A stretch of 64,000 nt of DNA, from assembly GCA_023386045.1 (NCBI GenBank), contig JAEWKK010000019.1, forward strand, positions 62,001 through 126,000. Reading direction: 5' to 3'. Positions 8,817 to 17,420 of the stretch are shown piece after piece; the stretch's first letter is position 1; each line of letters starts with the position of its first letter. The stretch is from Bacteroidota bacterium (GTDB lineage Bacteria; Bacteroidota; Bacteroidia; Chitinophagales; Chitinophagaceae). The position numbers were made by a program, and so were the translations under genes. Below the pieces are notes generated by a model. That model did not search any database and was not told the origin of the DNA. It saw only the letters and a program-made list of their open reading frames with translations.

Positions 8817-9920
8817 ATGTTAAGATTCTACCTATTGGTAATTCCAACGATTATTTTTTATTCGTTATCTTTTTCTCAAGCTAATATTGATTCAGTTAAG
8901 ACGTACAATCAAAATTTGTTCTTAAAACTTCAAATACTAATTGAATTGAATGGCTCATTTAAAGAAGCAGTTTTTCTTTCCGAGGAAGCTTTCGAAAATC
9001 GTCTTTTTAGTTTTGATAACTATTTGGATGCTATTAAAACTTATGCGAAGTTATCCGTAAAAAAGGGACAAACTATAAACTTAAAAAGCTATAGATCTTC
9101 TGATAGCACAAACTACATTAAAAACACAGCGATATTTAAAACAATCACGAGGCCTGTTATATTTCAAAATGATAGTGTGATCTTTCAGTCGATCCCTTTC
9201 AAGTACAACTTCTCCGATCCACAGGGTGATAAAGATTTTACAAACACTTTTGTAACGAAACTTCTGGTAACGCATGAAGGCAATTGCAGAAGTCTTGTAT
9301 ACCTATATAAGATTTTAGCAGATGAAGTAGGGGCTAAGTGCTGGCTATCGCTTGCACCAAATCATATTTACATTCGCAACTATAGCAAACAAATTGGTTG
9401 GTACAATACAGAGCTTACAAGTGGCAGTTTCCCAACAGATGCATGGATAGCGGCATCTGGTTATGTAAACACTGATGCCATTCGCAGCGGTTTGTACATG
9501 GACACGTTGAGCAACCGGCAAGCAATCGGGCTTTGTATTCTCGATCTTTTGCATGGTTACATTCGACAAACTAACAATTATACTGACGGATTTGTACTGA
9601 AGGGTTGTGACCTTGTATTAAAATATCATCCTGTCAATCCTATGGCTTTATTATTAAAGGCAGAAGCTTTAAAAAGACTATATGCAGAACAAAAGCAAAA
9701 CAATGATGCGATGGCTGATAACACATTTTTCCAAATGCAAGACACTTACACCACACTCATCAAGTTAGGCTACAGAGAAATGCCCAAAAAAGCCTATCAA
9801 CAATGGCTTGCAAACTTGGCGAAAGAAAAAGAAAAGTTTCAAAATCAGGACTTACCTAAAATTTCTACTCTACCTAAAACGGATACAATCAGTACAACAA
9901 AGCCTCTTAAAGCATTTTAA
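8817..9920 (+). CDS. Secreted transglutaminase-like protein, paralogue of the protein at 4927
   Basis: This protein has about 367 residues with a signal peptide (MLRFYLLVIPTIIFYSLSFS). It shares with the gene at 4927 the block FVTKLLVT, Cys157 in EGNCRSLVYLY, LSLAPNH with His183, a TELTSG segment, YMDTLSNRQ and a late helical region ending with AYQQWL. The Cys/His order fits a transglutaminase-like fold. An ATG at 8769 would add 16 residues; 8817 gives the better signal peptide. Two diverged copies around one toxin gene suggest a functional link, though duplication of a cassette is also possible. Confidence 0.68.
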   Translation: MLRFYLLVIPTIIFYSLSFSQANIDSVKTYNQNLFLKLQILIELNGSFKEAVFLSEEAFENRLFSFDNYLDAIKTYAKLSVKKGQTINLKSYRSSDSTNYIKNTAIFKTITRPVIFQNDSVIFQSIPFKYNFSDPQGDKDFTNTFVTKLLVTHEGNCRSLVYLYKILADEVGAKCWLSLAPNHIYIRNYSKQIGWYNTELTSGSFPTDAWIAASGYVNTDAIRSGLYMDTLSNRQAIGLCILDLLHGYIRQTNNYTDGFVLKGCDLVLKYHPVNPMALLLKAEALKRLYAEQKQNNDAMADNTFFQMQDTYTTLIKLGYREMPKKAYQQWLANLAKEKEKFQNQDLPKISTLPKTDTISTTKPLKAF

Positions 9921-9957
9921 ATTTAAAAATCGCCAATACACAATTATCTGCATTACC

Positions 9958-10380
9958 TTACCAGAGTTTCCACCATTTTCGTTTGGTGCTTTTGGATGCT
10001 GTAATTTGATTGCGATAACTTTCCCAATCATTAAAACTGCTTTCATGTGGTTTTTCACAATCAATAAACTTTTCTCCTGAAATATCATAAGCAATCCAAC
10101 TATTTTGTTTGTACATTTTGGCTATTACCGCAGTTGGATTTTTGCCTCCACGTACATGAAGCATAAATGTATTACCCACATCAACGCTACTTCCAAGATT
10201 AAACTCAATCACAGCCATTTCGTGTTCCAAAGCTCCCTCAGACAAATCATTCCAATTGCTCTCAGGAAACGATTTCTTGATTGATGAGATTACAAACTCT
10301 CGTGATTCAAAATTTGGCCATTTTTCATTCTCAAAATCAACTGGCTTATTAGAGTTCATAATCAAAATATCCCAACTCAT
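9958..10380 (-). CDS. Hypothetical protein (140 aa)
   Basis: A small soluble protein without signal peptide that opens MSWDILIMNS, a beginning often seen in small cytosolic proteins near toxin genes in Bacteroidota. No catalytic motif is evident. It is the last gene of a minus-strand run, only 5 bases after the HEPN-like gene, and converges on the transglutaminase-like gene. It may be an antitoxin or immunity protein; that is a guess from context. Confidence 0.6.
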   Translation of the reverse strand: MSWDILIMNSNKPVDFENEKWPNFESREFVISSIKKSFPESNWNDLSEGALEHEMAVIEFNLGSSVDVGNTFMLHVRGGKNPTAVIAKMYKQNSWIAYDISGEKFIDCEKPHESSFNDWESYRNQITASKSTKRKWWKLW

Positions 10381-10385
10381 TATAA

Positions 10386-10973
10386 TTACTTAACTCTTTT
10401 AATAAAATTGTTTTCCATGACCCTCTTTGTAGCTGCGTATTGCTTATGTACGCCAGCTACATAATCTTTGATAGCCTTGTAAACCCTGTCAATATTTGAC
10501 CCGGATAATTTGTTTAAGTTTTCATCTGCTGTTGAAAAAATAAACAATGCTGCACCATCTTCATCATAAGAATTCTCTACCGCCTGGTAAAAATCAGCAT
10601 GATGGGTCACCTTATTGCGAATGCCAATAAAGAGGGATATTGCCTGGATGACATCACTTTGGCTATCAGATGCTAAATGATTTTGACTTAGTATGCTTGG
10701 CAGCAGCTCAACCTTTGCTTTTAAAGGAAGACATCTTAAATAATAGGAGGCATATTTTTCTGAATACTCTTTTGAAAACTCATTGTTGAAATAATCAATC
10801 ACGGTGAGATTCAAACAATATTCGAGATAAGCTATTCCCAAGAAGGAAAAAGGGATTTTGTTTTCATAGATATCGTTTGCTTTGAGTTTGTTATAGGCTT
10901 CATCAAAAGCCCTTTCGTAAGTGTCATCATGGCTTATTCTAAGATGAATACCGGTTATTTTAGGCTGTTCCAT
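10386..10973 (-). CDS. HEPN-like protein with Rx4H motif
   Basis: This 195-residue, mostly helical protein carries the motif RNKVTH (Arg-x4-His) near residue 137, the signature of HEPN-domain RNases found in toxin-antitoxin, abortive-infection and CRISPR-associated proteins. The preceding helices (SFLGIAYLEYCLNLTVIDYFN) fit the four-helix HEPN bundle. It is packed 18 bases after a 356-residue unknown and 5 bases before a 140-residue unknown on the same strand, which suggests an operon. RNase activity is inferred from one short motif; nearby GmrSD-like and AbiV-like genes favour a defence role. Confidence 0.6.
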   Translation of the reverse strand: MEQPKITGIHLRISHDDTYERAFDEAYNKLKANDIYENKIPFSFLGIAYLEYCLNLTVIDYFNNEFSKEYSEKYASYYLRCLPLKAKVELLPSILSQNHLASDSQSDVIQAISLFIGIRNKVTHHADFYQAVENSYDEDGAALFIFSTADENLNKLSGSNIDRVYKAIKDYVAGVHKQYAATKRVMENNFIKRVK

Positions 10974-10991
10974 AAAGGCAAGTTTTAGTTT

Positions 10992-12062
10992 TTAATCATC
11001 ATAACCTTCTCTTCTTAATATTTTTATTCCCATCTTACTTTCGATGTGCAACACCAAATTAATTAGGACATCACTTTTTCTTGAATCATTAATTGATAAG
11101 TCTTTTACTTGTAAGACAAATTTGCCAGGACCACGAGCTGGCAGTACATTTATGAAACTTACTTTTTCTTCCTGATCATAATTTAAAATTGTTGCATCGC
11201 ATTTGTTAGCAATAATCATTCGTTTTGAGTCTTCATCAAACTTGATTGCTATTTCGTTGTCTTTAAGCTTGCGTTGAAGCACACTTGGTGTTTGCAACAG
11301 TTCATTTTGGTACAAAGCCATTTGCGAAGCTCTCAATTCACGGTCTCCTGAAACATCCGGATCTCCTATATCAATATGTGTTACATAAAATTTCCTTTGT
11401 GGGTAATCAAGGGTAAATTTTTCAATGTTTGAAGATGCAGTTAGATAGGCCAGTAATTGCTCTTCAAGGAGTCTGTTTTTTATTCTGAAGGGTTCTGCAG
11501 CTTTTTTTTCGTTAATCCAATCTATAAATAATCCGGCTGCGCAATCCCCACTGTCTTCATGCCTGATACCTCCGTAAACGGAAAGACTTACCCGAATATC
11601 ATCTATGAGCCATTTTGCACTATATACAACAGCTCCGGAAATATATTCTCGTTTGATGTGCCGTTGGTCGTAATTGCTATCAGTTTTTGTTGGCGAGCCA
11701 AATACTTCTTTGAGCTGGCGAACGTAAGGAGTATGCAACTTCCCCCAGGAATTCTCTCCCAAAGACGCTAATTGATAAATCACCTGCATTATTGGCCTGT
11801 CCTCAAAAGGAGCTCGAACCTCAGCCTCATTTGTTTTTAGCCCATAAATTTCGGAACACTTGCAACGCAGGTTGCTCCAACCTTGATACGGCGGATACTG
11901 CGAAAATTTGTTTAGGGTTTTTGCTACATCTTTGAAAGGCAGACCCCATATGATGTGTTCTCCTTCAATATCAAAACCTTGTGTAATGGATGTCATCTTT
12001 ACATTATTACCAACTTGAAACATCTTGGTGAGGAATGGCCATTTAAACTTATGTTGTTTCAC
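10992..12062 (-). CDS. Hypothetical protein (356 aa), operon partner of the HEPN-like gene
   Basis: No family is recognised. The protein is soluble and mixed alpha/beta, has a QYPPYQGWSNLRCKCSE segment near residues 55-75, and has no signal peptide. The likely start is GTG at 12062. The gene lies 18 bases before the HEPN-like gene, so the two products probably work together. A role as partner or antidote of the HEPN protein is possible but not shown by sequence. Confidence 0.6.
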   Translation of the reverse strand: MKQHKFKWPFLTKMFQVGNNVKMTSITQGFDIEGEHIIWGLPFKDVAKTLNKFSQYPPYQGWSNLRCKCSEIYGLKTNEAEVRAPFEDRPIMQVIYQLASLGENSWGKLHTPYVRQLKEVFGSPTKTDSNYDQRHIKREYISGAVVYSAKWLIDDIRVSLSVYGGIRHEDSGDCAAGLFIDWINEKKAAEPFRIKNRLLEEQLLAYLTASSNIEKFTLDYPQRKFYVTHIDIGDPDVSGDRELRASQMALYQNELLQTPSVLQRKLKDNEIAIKFDEDSKRMIIANKCDATILNYDQEEKVSFINVLPARGPGKFVLQVKDLSINDSRKSDVLINLVLHIESKMGIKILRREGYDD

Positions 12063-12133
12063 TTATTTGCTGTTGTTGATAAAGTTATAAGGTTTACTTC
12101 ATGTTCATTAGCCATACTTTTATCAAGCTGCTA

Positions 12134-12783
12134 TTAGCTGGAGGTTTTCCCTACCAGCTTTTTTATGTCTAAAAAAATCTTTTCTGTGTCTTTTACATAA
12201 TCAACGATTGCTGCTGTATATCTGCTTTCAAGAACATACTTTTCTTTACTAAACGACTTTGGTGAAATCCATTTATCATTTTTTAAATCAACGTAAAATC
12301 CATTGTTTTTATCATTATTTGCCTTGTCTGCCATTTCGCTATCTCTTGATAAGTCACTTTTCTTTCTTCGAATCTCTTTACCCAGTCTTTTATTTCAAAC
12401 CAAATAGAAAAATCAGTTTTGGTCTTATTCTTTATAGGATCCGGCATTTGCTCAATTATCAACAAAAACGTTTCAAAAATCTCAAGATCCGTCTTAAATC
12501 TATTGAGTTGAACTTCATGAACTGCAGCGATTCCTTTTAAGTGGTCATGCTTTGTCTGATGTTTTCGAAAAACCTCTTTAAAGTCATTAATTTCTGTATC
12601 AGGATTGTAATGCTTAATTAAGATAAAGTTTGCCTTAACCGCTTCTTCTGCTGCTAAAATGTTAAGTGAGCAAGCAATTCCGAATTCATGTTCTTGTGCT
12701 GCTAATTCTGCGATCCTCTGAAGGGAGATTGAATTGTCTAACGAAAGTTTGAAGCCTTCGTAATAAAATTCTTGAGTAGTCAT
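12134..12783 (-). pseudogene. AbiV-like abortive infection gene, frameshifted
   Basis: The first 166 codons (12783 to 12283) hold the AbiV-type helix pattern with CSLNILAAEEAVKANFIL near residues 38-55. The expected C-terminal part, NGFYVDLKNDKWISP, is present but in another frame (12334 to 12134). A one-base difference in the short A run of GCGAAATGG near 12333 would join the two. AbiV of Lactococcus blocks phage protein synthesis. The gene is either broken, a sequencing error, or uses a start overlapping at the internal ATG (12334). It sits among other defence-like genes. Confidence 0.6.
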
Positions 12784-12860
12784 TTAGTTTCGGAATCGGT
12801 TATAAAATTTTAATTAACGTCCTAATTAGGTTATGTAGATTGTAGTAGCTTGCATGTTAT

Positions 12861-13556
12861 TCATTTGATTTTCCATGCTATTGCTCCTTCCATCCCATCC
12901 TGCTCATTTTTTAGGTTGTAGTACCAAAACATATCAAGAATTAAATAACCGCCGGGCGAAAGGCTTAAAGCTCTTTGAGTCATTTTAGGATATTCGGAAA
13001 TCCTCTTTCGTTCATAGTTTGTATAGAAGCGTTTCCCGTTGCTCCAAAGCAATATGACACTTATTCTACGGAGTTTCATTTTTTTTGATCCGTTAAAAAC
13101 CTCGATCTCTGTTGTCAACAATTTTTTTAATTGGTCAACTGTGATGGTATCAACAATTTTATTTACTAAAACTCTGTCAGTGGTGTCGTAGCGTATTCGC
13201 ACAGTGTTGGTATTGATGTCACGAACTCTAACAGTGTCAATTTTTGGTGGGAATTTTATAGCGACAGTGTCTTCCTTAAAAAGATATGTCCATAATCTCA
13301 GGCTATCTCCGTTAAGATAAACCCGTTCAGTATTGGTATTGCTATCTGGGGTCATTTCAAGTTGAAGGCCATTGAAATTAGCACTCGTGAAACCACCTGA
13401 TAAATCCGGGCTTCGCTCAATTACTGTTTTACTTACAAATTTGTAGTTCCCAATTTTCAGCACATAAGGGTTTCTCGGCAGTTCAAGCTTTTGGGAAAGT
13501 ACATCGGTCGTAAGAAACAGCCCTGCGAATAATATTGAAAGCGTTTTGAGTGACAT
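12861..13556 (-). CDS. Secreted hypothetical protein (231 aa)
   Basis: A signal peptide is clear (MSLKTLSILFAGLFLTTDVLSQ). The mature part is predicted to be beta-rich with a central VRVRDINTNTVRIRYDTTDRV region. No family is recognised. It lies between a DUF4261-like gene and the AbiV-like gene on the same strand. A periplasmic or surface protein is unexpected within a defence-like run, so it may be a separate insertion. Confidence 0.65.
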   Translation of the reverse strand: MSLKTLSILFAGLFLTTDVLSQKLELPRNPYVLKIGNYKFVSKTVIERSPDLSGGFTSANFNGLQLEMTPDSNTNTERVYLNGDSLRLWTYLFKEDTVAIKFPPKIDTVRVRDINTNTVRIRYDTTDRVLVNKIVDTITVDQLKKLLTTEIEVFNGSKKMKLRRISVILLWSNGKRFYTNYERKRISEYPKMTQRALSLSPGGYLILDMFWYYNLKNEQDGMEGAIAWKIK

Positions 13557-13585
13557 ACAATTTCAGAACATACTTTTTTTGGGGG

Positions 13586-14356
13586 TCAAAAAGCCAGTTT
13601 AAACGTGTCTCCGTCAAGAAACACACCTTTTGAAAACAAAATTGTAATTTTTTCATCCTCTGTACTTCCGACTGTTTGACCCTCTTCAAAGGTTACATCG
13701 TAGTCCAGAACATAGTGGGCAATATTAAAAAGAAAGCCTCTTATTTCCTCTAAGCTCATCGAAGAGTTCAAAACTTCCATTTCTGGCTTGTCAAATTCTT
13801 TAAGTCCATAAGTGTATCCTGAATTACCATTGTCAGTTACACGCAAGCCGAAATAAATCCAAAGGTTAAGCGGTAAATATTCATCAGTCATTAACCCGGA
13901 TTCGGTTAAATAGTCGTTTTTTGGTATTAACAATGATTGGGTTCCTTTATAAACTCCGATGGAATTTGTTGTCCGTAGTAACGAACAAACAACTTGTGTA
14001 AAGATTCTAAAGCGTTTTACTTTGTTTTGTCCACCATGCATAATTGAAACAATTAGATGGCTTTTGTGTTCTTTGGTATCTTCTAAAGCAGTCTGCCAAT
14101 TATAAGCGTATTGGGCCGTGCCTTCAATGTCACCTGGTGGAATGGGTATGGGCATGTATGCAATGGCAACTCTTTCACCTTTAATTGTAAATACAAAGGA
14201 AATGCTGTCACCAGTAGGCTCTTGAATTTCGTCACCGTAGAAGTTTCTGAAATCTTCGATAAAGCTGTCAATATTGACAGGGTTGTCGTCTCGCAGCAAT
14301 ATCATTCCAAGAATGATTTTACTGTCCGGTGTCTTGTTTACATTTTTGCTTCCCAA
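13586..14356 (-). CDS. DUF4261-like protein
   Basis: This soluble 256-residue protein ends with the pattern expected of DUF4261 proteins: TYGLKEFDKPEMEVLNSSMSLEEIRGFLFNIAHYVLDYDVTF, then GQTVGSTEDEKITILFSKG (each read here in parts). Such proteins occur in toxin/immunity neighbourhoods but their role is unknown. No ATG precedes the conserved N-terminus, so translation probably begins at TTG 14356; the first ATG is at 14305. It begins 53 bases after the stop of the DUF262 gene. Confidence 0.55.
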   Translation of the reverse strand: MGSKNVNKTPDSKIILGMILLRDDNPVNIDSFIEDFRNFYGDEIQEPTGDSISFVFTIKGERVAIAYMPIPIPPGDIEGTAQYAYNWQTALEDTKEHKSHLIVSIMHGGQNKVKRFRIFTQVVCSLLRTTNSIGVYKGTQSLLIPKNDYLTESGLMTDEYLPLNLWIYFGLRVTDNGNSGYTYGLKEFDKPEMEVLNSSMSLEEIRGFLFNIAHYVLDYDVTFEEGQTVGSTEDEKITILFSKGVFLDGDTFKLAF

Positions 14357-14409
14357 AACATAGAGTTAAGTAAGATAGACGTGTCGCTGTTGAATGTTCG
14401 TGCTTATTT

Positions 14410-16359
14410 CTACGATGTGTTACTCAAATTCAGTTGATGTTCTCCGATTTGCAAAAAGTCAATGAATAACAGCTTTTTCTTCTGGTCAAAGTTGCCGATT
14501 CGTACTTCCCATCTGCGTTCAAGAAAGTTCAACATTTTTATGCCACGCTCAAGTATCTCCTTAGCTGTCCAATCGTCATACGCATTTACCTCAATTTCGC
14601 TATGAGAGCCGTTGAAATAACCTCTGAACTCTTGTGAATTGTTTGTTGAGGGATGCCTTTTCTTATAATCAAAACACTTGCTTTGCAAAGAAGCGTTCTT
14701 CGGAACTGAAAGGAGAAGCAAGTTCCCCAGACTGTTTTTTAGTTTTACTCTTTGGTCATTTGAGAAACCTCCAAACGCAAGTTGCCAGCAATCGTATTTT
14801 TCGTCCTGCGGAAAAATATGTTCAATGGAGTTTCTCTTAATGAATTTGTCGTAGGTTATCTTTTGCTCCTCGTTCCCCTGAAGATAAAGTTCATATTCAT
14901 ACAAGAAGTAGTGAATGCCGTTCCAGGCATAATACCCTTTTTTCTCATGGACATTCTGAAATATCTCCGAAAGATAAGTTTGGAACAGTCGTATATCGTA
15001 TTCTTTAGTATCGCTATCGGTTCTTGTTTCAATAAGCCTTTTTAGCTCCCATATATCTTGTGTTTCGTAAACTCCCTTTGCTTTTGCATAAAAAAGGTTT
15101 TTTCCCATGTGCTGCCTACTCTGGAAAATTTTAAAAACTAAGAATACATACCTGTCCATTGCCTTTAAAAGTTTCAACATAGCGTCAACAGGTGGGTTGC
15201 TTAGCAAAGCCGCCATTATGTTTGGCTCAAAAGGTGCATACTTCAGCCTATTGATTTTGTCAATCCATTCTTTGAGCCGATTGTCTAAGGTTGAAGCCGA
15301 ATGAAAAGGGAAGTTTATCTCAAACCATTTCTGAACACTTTTCTGTATGCTTATCACATAATTTTCAATGGTTGACAGGCGAACCAATCTATCCAAAACG
15401 TTTTTTGTGGTGAAGTATTCATCAAGAAGATACTCTGAAAATAAATCTGCTGTCTTGTCCATATAGCCAAAGTACATGTAAGTATGGTTTTTCAGGAAAT
15501 CGTCGTCGTCTAATGGTTCTTCTCGGTTCTTGCCTAAATAGGTGTAAATCGTTTTCCAACTTTCATTTATTTGGTGGCGAAGTGAATTGATTTCTTCTTC
15601 GCTGTTGTCAAGAATTGTAGAAAGATAGATTAGCCGATTTTTAAGTAATTCCAGTTTAGATAGTGGCTTTCCACGATTGTTCATGGTCTCAAACATCACA
15701 TATACGTCCAAATCTTCATCAACTTCGTAAAGGTTAAATTTGAAGTTATGTGTTAGTTTAGAAAATAACGTATCAAGCTGGTAAGGATTTAAATATTGAA
15801 TTTTTTCGTCAAAATACTTCTTCGCAAAATCTAAGTTCTTTGTATAAAGCGTCTCTGGTTCGTTCAAAGTATTTGCGGCATTTTCTCTAAAGATATTCGC
15901 CTTTAAAAACTCATAACTTGGATCATCCTTTTCGTAACCAAAGACAAATGTTTTTCCGTTTGGATTTTCAATTTTGATGAACTTGTCAGCAATAGCTTGT
16001 TTGGTTGAACCGGCTATCGTTGTCTGATTATCCAACTTTCGAAGTATCGAAGAAATAAGAATTATAGCTGTAGTAATGCGTTGTTGTCCATCAACGATAT
16101 AGTAGGGAATATATTTGTTGGGTTCTTCTGCATTAATGAGAAATAGGGCGTCATTCCATTTTGTAATGTTGTTTGCAAGGATTTTTACTTTTTCGATGGT
16201 TAATAAGCCTGTGTAATGGATTTTGCTTTTCGACACCTTTTCTAAGTCGTCCCAAAAGTCATCAAGTTGCCGTTGTCCCCACGAAAAGCCGCGTTGAAAG
16301 TCAGGTATGCGTAAAATTCTTTTGTCAAAGACTTCAGAGATTGAATATAGTTCTGCCAT
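14410..16359 (-). CDS. DUF262/DUF1524 protein, GmrSD-like type IV restriction enzyme
   Basis: The 649-residue protein has an N-terminal DUF262 (ParB-like) domain with IPDFQRGFSW near residue 17 and VDGQQRITTAI near residue 88, and a C-terminal DUF1524 domain with the HNH-type motif NSIEHIFPQ near residue 525. This fused order is that of GmrSD enzymes, which use nucleotide to cut DNA carrying modified (glucosylated hydroxymethyl) cytosine. Both hallmark motifs are intact. It is the first gene of a seven-gene minus-strand run reaching 9958 and has about 380 bases of non-coding DNA upstream. Target specificity cannot be told. Confidence 0.85.
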   Translation of the reverse strand: MAELYSISEVFDKRILRIPDFQRGFSWGQRQLDDFWDDLEKVSKSKIHYTGLLTIEKVKILANNITKWNDALFLINAEEPNKYIPYYIVDGQQRITTAIILISSILRKLDNQTTIAGSTKQAIADKFIKIENPNGKTFVFGYEKDDPSYEFLKANIFRENAANTLNEPETLYTKNLDFAKKYFDEKIQYLNPYQLDTLFSKLTHNFKFNLYEVDEDLDVYVMFETMNNRGKPLSKLELLKNRLIYLSTILDNSEEEINSLRHQINESWKTIYTYLGKNREEPLDDDDFLKNHTYMYFGYMDKTADLFSEYLLDEYFTTKNVLDRLVRLSTIENYVISIQKSVQKWFEINFPFHSASTLDNRLKEWIDKINRLKYAPFEPNIMAALLSNPPVDAMLKLLKAMDRYVFLVFKIFQSRQHMGKNLFYAKAKGVYETQDIWELKRLIETRTDSDTKEYDIRLFQTYLSEIFQNVHEKKGYYAWNGIHYFLYEYELYLQGNEEQKITYDKFIKRNSIEHIFPQDEKYDCWQLAFGGFSNDQRVKLKNSLGNLLLLSVPKNASLQSKCFDYKKRHPSTNNSQEFRGYFNGSHSEIEVNAYDDWTAKEILERGIKMLNFLERRWEVRIGNFDQKKKLLFIDFLQIGEHQLNLSNTS

Positions 16360-16736
16360 GTCAAGTTAGTCTTGATTTTAGAATGGAATGTATAATTTGA
16401 TTTTTAATTTAGCATTATCGTCATGGCGTGACAGATAGCATGCTAATTTATGCTATTGAATCCAACACCTAAGCATTTTTTATTATTTGAAACTGATGTT
16501 TTTGGAGAAATGCATTTTAGATCATGTCTGGCCTGGTTGTCAGAGCGTTTATAAACCGATTTAACTTACGGGTTTAATATAGAAACATCCTCGTCAGAAT
16601 TTGTTTTTTACGCAATGAACTGAAAGAACCACTCTCTGCTGGCTTAGCTAAATTAACCGTATTGTCAAAACTTCCATATTTAGCACTGCATCACTTCACC
16701 ATAGCAGCACCATTGCATCGCATGCGGTTGTCATGG
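16360..16736. other. Gene-free stretch
   Basis: Between the DUF262 gene and the next minus-strand gene no credible reading frame, tRNA or strong hairpin was seen. It should contain the promoter of the DUF262 run, but no confident promoter boxes could be assigned. Confidence 0.5.
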
Positions 16737-17213
16737 TCACAGCATCATTTCTCCATAAAAAGAAATTGGATTTCTTTGTTCATCCAGCCATTCTGGTAAC
16801 AGGTAGTAATATCCTCTCACCCCATAAACTTTTTGTTGAACAATGCGCCCGTACTTTACGGCAGTATTCAAATATGCAGAAAGGAATTTCCCTTTGCTGT
16901 GATGATTTAGAAGTATCGGCTCTTTTCTTTCTAAAATAGCGATCAATTCTACAGACCGAAGCGGCTTATTTTCCGCTTTCAGCGTGAATACAATCTTACT
17001 AATCCATGAAAATGAACGATCATAGCCTTCGCCATTACTCTTGTAAAACTGTGCCTCTAAATCCTTATAGTTCTTTTGAAGTTGTTGGTATTCCAAAAAC
17101 GTTTGTTTAAGCAAATCGTGTTGTACGAGGATTTCTTTTTCAGCTTTGTTCAGCTTATTAATGAGTTCTTCCTTGCTTAACAGGAGCAAACTCTCTGTTT
17201 TGGTTGTTTTCAT
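16737..17213 (-). CDS. Hypothetical protein with coiled coil and winged-helix-like C-terminus
   Basis: A 158-residue protein. Residues 12-55 form a long coiled coil (EELINKLNKAEKEILVQHDL and on). Residues 65-140 look like a winged helix (SKIVFTLKAENKPLRSVELI, later GRIVQQKVYGVRGYYYLLPEW), suggesting DNA binding. It is divergent from the gene at 17421, and the 207 bases between them hold a direct repeat that might be an operator. No family name is assigned. Confidence 0.6.
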   Translation of the reverse strand: MKTTKTESLLLLSKEELINKLNKAEKEILVQHDLLKQTFLEYQQLQKNYKDLEAQFYKSNGEGYDRSFSWISKIVFTLKAENKPLRSVELIAILERKEPILLNHHSKGKFLSAYLNTAVKYGRIVQQKVYGVRGYYYLLPEWLDEQRNPISFYGEMML

Positions 17214-17260
17214 AGGTATTGTAGCATCAAATTTTTATGTTTTTAGTAAAATTTGTGTGA

Positions 17261-17333
17261 GTTCTAAGCGAAATCTAATTCCGATCTATTCCTGCTCTTT
17301 TTCTGCTCTTTATTTGTTCTAATCGAAATCTTA
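17261..17333. promoter_or_regulatory. Direct repeat in a divergent promoter region
   Basis: GTTCTAAGCGAAATCTAA at 17261 recurs as GTTCTAATCGAAATCTTA at 17316 (15 of 18 bases equal), 55 bases apart, between divergent genes. Two near copies of TCTGCTCTTT-like sequence lie between them. A protein-binding site is possible; nothing more can be said. Confidence 0.35.
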
Positions 17334-17420
17334 ATCACTTCTTGGTTTCAATCCTTGTTCATAAAAGAAAGCGAAGTTATTAATATTTTGATATAAAAAG
17401 AACATTTCTATATTTGCACT

